Shown here: in pieces, positions 61,651-64,000 of the stretch
Layout of the letters: every line of letters starts with the position of its first letter
How positions within the stretch are numbered: the stretch's first letter is position 1
From: Gp1-AA133 sp964641665
GTDB taxonomy: Bacteria > Acidobacteriota > Terriglobia > Terriglobales > Acidobacteriaceae
Direction of reading: 5' to 3'
NCBI GenBank assembly: GCA_964641665.1
Contig: CAZXKO010000013.1
Span: forward strand, 128,066-192,065
DNA length: 64,000 nucleotides
Program-made: the position numbers and the translations under genes
Notes under the pieces: model-generated
What the model saw: only the letters and a program-made list of their open reading frames with translations
What the model was told of the DNA's origin: nothing
Databases searched by the model: none

Positions 61651-62604
61651 ATGTTGCGCACCTCGGCCCGCCTGCTTCGCTTGTTGTCTCTGTTTCAGGC
61701 GCAGCGCTATTGGTCCGGTGCCGACCTGGCCGCGCGCCTCGAAGTCACCGGCCGCACCCTTCGCCGCGACGTCGACCGCCTGCGCAGCCTCGGCTATCCC
61801 GTGCACTCGACCACCGGGGTGGCCGGAGGCTACCAGCTCGGCGCCGGCGCAACCCTGCCGCCGTTGCTGCTCGACGACGAAGAAGCGGTCGCCGTCGCCG
61901 TCGGCCTGCGCACCGCCGCCAGCGGCACTGTGGCCGGAATCGAGGACGCCTCGGTGCGCGCCCTCATGAAACTCGAGCAGGTGCTCCCTTCGCGCCTGCG
62001 CCGCCGCGTCACCGCGCTCCACTCGTTCATCGTGCCCATCGCGAGCACCGGACCCACGGTGAACCTCGAAGCACTCTCGACCATCGCCGGAGCCTGCCGC
62101 GACCACGAAGGCGTGCGCTTCCGCTACCAGGCCCGCGGAGGCGTCCAGAGCGCGCGCCACGTCGAGCCGCACCGCCTTGTTCATACCGGACGCCGCTGGT
62201 ACCTCGTCGCCTGGGACACCGCGCGCCGCGACTGGCGCACCTTCCGTGTCGACCGCATCGAGCCGAAGCTGACCACGAGCACCCGCTTCACCCCCCGCAA
62301 GCCCCCCGACGGAGACTTCGCCACTTTCGTCTCGAAGTCAGTCGCCTACCGCCAATACCCCAACCAGGCCGTGGTGATCCTGCACGCGTCCGTCGAAACT
62401 GTCGCCGACCGGATCCCGCCCACCGCCGGCGTGCTCGAAGCGATCACCGACGAAACCTGCCAGCTCCACACTGGCGCGCACTCCTTCGAAGCCCTGGCCT
62501 CGTACCTGGCGATGATCGGCGTAGACTTCGAAGTCCACGACCCGCCCGAGCTGGTCGAGGCCGTGAAAAACCTGGCCTCTCGTTTTCAAAGAGCCGCCGG
62601 CTGA
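61651..62604 (+). CDS. HTH/WYL-domain transcriptional regulator (YafY-like)
   Basis: 317 residues. N-terminal winged helix (LLRLLSLFQAQRYWSGADLAARLEVTGRTLRRDVDRLRSLGYPVHST) and a WYL domain (HEGVRFRYQARGGVQSARHVEPHRLVHTGRRWYLVAWDTARRDWRTFRVDRIEP), then the WCX-type C-terminal segment. WYL domains bind ligands such as nucleic acids or nucleotides. It is probably the regulator of the divergent DinB gene. Confidence 0.94.
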   Translation: MLRTSARLLRLLSLFQAQRYWSGADLAARLEVTGRTLRRDVDRLRSLGYPVHSTTGVAGGYQLGAGATLPPLLLDDEEAVAVAVGLRTAASGTVAGIEDASVRALMKLEQVLPSRLRRRVTALHSFIVPIASTGPTVNLEALSTIAGACRDHEGVRFRYQARGGVQSARHVEPHRLVHTGRRWYLVAWDTARRDWRTFRVDRIEPKLTTSTRFTPRKPPDGDFATFVSKSVAYRQYPNQAVVILHASVETVADRIPPTAGVLEAITDETCQLHTGAHSFEALASYLAMIGVDFEVHDPPELVEAVKNLASRFQRAAG

Positions 62605-62745
62605 GTCGTCCTCGCGCGTGCAAGGCTGAACGCGAGCGAAGGGCGATGTACGTCACCCAGAAACTCGATAAGCGTTCGCGCCACACTTTGCGAAAATCTC
62701 GGTGCTGCTCTTAAGTCGAACGAGGCCCGGCGAGATCGACAGGGC

Positions 62746-62841
62746 CCGAAGCCGCGAAGTGGCGACAGAATGAAGCCCACGGCGCAAGCCGTGGGAATGA
62801 CGCACCTCACCCCGCGTCGAGCCCCGGCAGGGGGCGAAAGA
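62746..62841. repeat. R3 repeat
   Basis: AGCCGCGAAGTGGCGACAGA, then AAGCCCACGGCGCAAGCCGT (CCCACGGC/GCCGTGGG), then CCCCGGCAGGGGGCGAAAGA. Second copy of the 54879 repeat, in the 287-base gap before rsmG that otherwise holds nothing. Confidence 0.82.
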
Positions 62842-62891
62842 ACAGGCGCTGCGGGAAACTCCCACGCCATCGTCTACAATCTCCCCGGCGC

Positions 62892-63602
62892 ATGGACGCA
62901 GCCCGCATCGCCGAATTGCTCGACCCGTTCCTCGAAACCGAGCTCGCCTCCGAGCAACTAAATCAAATATCGATCTACATCGATCTATTGCTCCGCTGGA
63001 ATGCCCGCATCAACCTGACCGCGGTCCGGGACCCCGAAGAGATCGTCACCCGCCACTTCGGCGAATCCCTGTTCGCCGCGAGCTGCCTGCTCCCAGGAAG
63101 CGGAGCGCCAGCGGCCCGTCCTGAGCAAAGTCGAAGGGTCCCGCCCGTCGGAGCAAGCGAAGCGAGCCCCCAGATTCGAGATTCCCAGTGCGTCGTCGAC
63201 CTGGGTTCCGGAGCCGGCTTCCCCGGTATTCCTCTAAAAATCTGGTCCCCGCAAACCGCCGTCACCCTGATCGAGTCCAACCACAAGAAAACCACCTTCC
63301 TGCGCGAGGTCATCCGCGCCCTTACATTTACGTCGATCGATGTATATCCCAACCGCGCCGAAACCTACCCCAAGGCCTCCGCCTCCCTTGTGACCTTGAG
63401 AGCCGTAGAGCGCTTCGACCAGATCCTTCCGATCGCCCAGTCCCTCCTCGCCCCTGCGGGCCGCCTCGCCCTCCTGATCGGCGAAACCCAGGCACCAATC
63501 GCCCGCCAGGCGCTCCGTTCCCTAGCCTGGTCGTCCCCCATCCGCCTTCCCGGATCGCAATCCCGCGCCCTTCTGGTTGGAACCCAGGGGTCAGGCGAGT
63601 AA
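62892..63602 (+). CDS. rsmG: 16S rRNA (guanine527-N7)-methyltransferase, with an internal insert
   Basis: SAM-binding VVDLGSGAGFPGIPLKIW, TLIESNHKKTTFLREVIRALT, and N-terminal LLRWNARINLTAVRDPEEIVTRHFGESLFA are the RsmG/GidB pattern. It methylates G527 of 16S rRNA. 236 residues, about 29 more than E. coli (207). The excess, residues ~69-97 (SGAPAARPEQSRRVPPVGAS), contains an R2-like repeat just before motif I. It is followed by parS sites, as expected from the widespread gidA-gidB-parA-parB order. Confidence 0.95.
   Translation: MDAARIAELLDPFLETELASEQLNQISIYIDLLLRWNARINLTAVRDPEEIVTRHFGESLFAASCLLPGSGAPAARPEQSRRVPPVGASEASPQIRDSQCVVDLGSGAGFPGIPLKIWSPQTAVTLIESNHKKTTFLREVIRALTFTSIDVYPNRAETYPKASASLVTLRAVERFDQILPIAQSLLAPAGRLALLIGETQAPIARQALRSLAWSSPIRLPGSQSRALLVGTQGSGE
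63107..63170 (+). repeat. R2-like repeat inside rsmG
   Basis: GCGGCCCGTCCTGAGCAAAG, TCGAAGGGTCCCGCCCGTCG, AAGCGAAGCGAGCCCC. It encodes most of the rsmG insert. Confidence 0.75.
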
Positions 63603-63793
63603 GAATTAAGAAGAGGACCAAGGCAATGAAATCTGCACAAACCCTGACGGCGAATCGCGGGCCAGAGATAGCAGGAGGTGGGATAAGTCATACAAGGCAC
63701 GTCGAAAACCCGCGTGCGGCCCCGCGGCTTCCCCGCTCATCGCAAGCTCTTCGGCGCACCCCAACTCCCGCTCCACTATCAGACCCATGACAA

Positions 63794-63809
63794 TGTTCCA
63801 CGTGGAACA
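63794..63809. promoter_or_regulatory. parS: parS site 1
   Basis: TGTTCCACGTGGAACA is a perfect palindrome that fits the ParB consensus TGTTNCACGTGNAACA. It extends to a 22-bp perfect palindrome (63791-63812). ParB nucleates here for chromosome segregation. Confidence 0.95.
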
Positions 63810-63882
63810 TTGCTGCCTAGTTTGTGTCCAGGTGCGGGTGTTTGTGGGGAGTTCGGCCGGGACAACCACAAAACCCGAGATG

Positions 63883-63898
63883 TGTTCCACGTGGAACA
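63883..63898. promoter_or_regulatory. parS: parS site 2
   Basis: Second identical TGTTCCACGTGGAACA, 89 bases from the first. Two tightly spaced sites next to rsmG point to an origin-proximal partition locus. Confidence 0.95.
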
Positions 63899-64000
63899 TT
63901 CCCGCCCGGGAGCATGCCTGCCGGACAGCCTGCCCATCGACCTGCTTTGGGCGGAGAAGAGCTGACCGTCGGAGCCAAACGCAGAATAGGCTACTTAGGC

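Larger units (their letters stand above)
63603..64000. other. region after rsmG containing two parS sites
   Basis: 398 bases after the rsmG stop. It holds two parS palindromes and no gene I can support. Small frames here (for example one starting MKSAQTLTANRG at 63626) look spurious. Related genomes have parA next, so its start is probably just outside the window. Confidence 0.7.

Noticed and set aside
63626..63790. 54-codon frame MKSAQTLTANRG after rsmG
   Set aside because: No ribosome-binding site, biased composition, no recognised family; judged chance.
63606..63899. Frame starting MFHVEH near the parS sites
   Set aside because: MFHVEH is just the translation of the parS palindrome; no family or composition support.
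1..64000. CRISPR array
   Set aside because: Repeats are dispersed, not regularly spaced with unique spacers, and no cas gene is present.
1..64000. Insertion sequences or prophage
   Set aside because: No transposase, integrase or phage structural gene was seen; the repeats are short and non-coding by themselves.

Overview
The window looks like a chromosomal segment of a GC-rich, diderm, soil-type bacterium, most likely an acidobacterium (Terriglobia/'Koribacter'-like). Evidence: an outer-membrane assembly set (BamD-like lipoprotein, LptD, SurA-like PpiC lipoprotein, TonB/ExbB/ExbD/ExbD), the order tgt-yajC-secD-secF, WYL regulators beside DinB proteins, Ser/Thr kinases with TPR tails, and very many short dispersed palindromic repeats. 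The taxonomic call is inference. No prophage, insertion sequence, CRISPR array, rRNA or tRNA gene was seen.

Layout. 1-6.7 kb: end of an unknown gene, a receiver-domain regulator with a huge Ala/Pro/Glu-rich tail, bamD and rpe (all leftward), then an EamA transporter and an orphan OppF-type ATPase. 6.8-16.4 kb: DinB protein, radical SAM enzyme, ACT protein, Asp/Glu racemase, adenosine deaminase, amino-acid permease, a 54-residue basic protein and pcrA. 16.4-25 kb: rpmB, FKBP, RidA, the Rel (p)ppGpp synthetase/hydrolase, a TIGR01777 epimerase, a large APC permease and an RDD protein. 25.2-30.8 kb (rightward): lptD, larE, a DsbA-like oxidoreductase and a PpiC/SurA-like lipoprotein; the LptD carries the cysteine pattern that needs oxidative folding. 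30.9-42.3 kb (leftward): biotin carboxylase and carrier, a TPR lipoprotein, the Ton motor, secF/secD/yajC and tgt. 43-49 kb: kinase, phosphodiesterase, PEP mutase-like protein, thioesterase and a CADD/PqqC-like protein. 49-64 kb: mnmG, peroxiredoxin, STAS protein, FkbM methyltransferase, CDF-like transporter, MFS/spermidine-synthase fusion, a frameshifted phosphatase, small hypotheticals, a broken TPR/TonB-type gene, DinB plus WYL regulator and rsmG. Two perfect parS palindromes follow rsmG, so the right end probably approaches parA/parB and the replication origin.

The most striking feature is the repeat landscape. A 44-bp element that folds as two adjacent hairpins occurs between genes but also inside conserved housekeeping genes without breaking their frames: three times in mnmG and once, inverted, in tgt. 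Related or other repeats enlarge pcrA and rsmG. The extra length of these proteins over their usual family size roughly equals the repeat-bearing insertions, and stem sequences change on both sides while staying paired. A second family (core TGTCATCCCGAGCGAAGTGA) is scattered through the gaps and marks breakpoints: a duplicated 5' end of mnmG, the broken end of a TPR gene, and the altered tail of a hypothetical gene.
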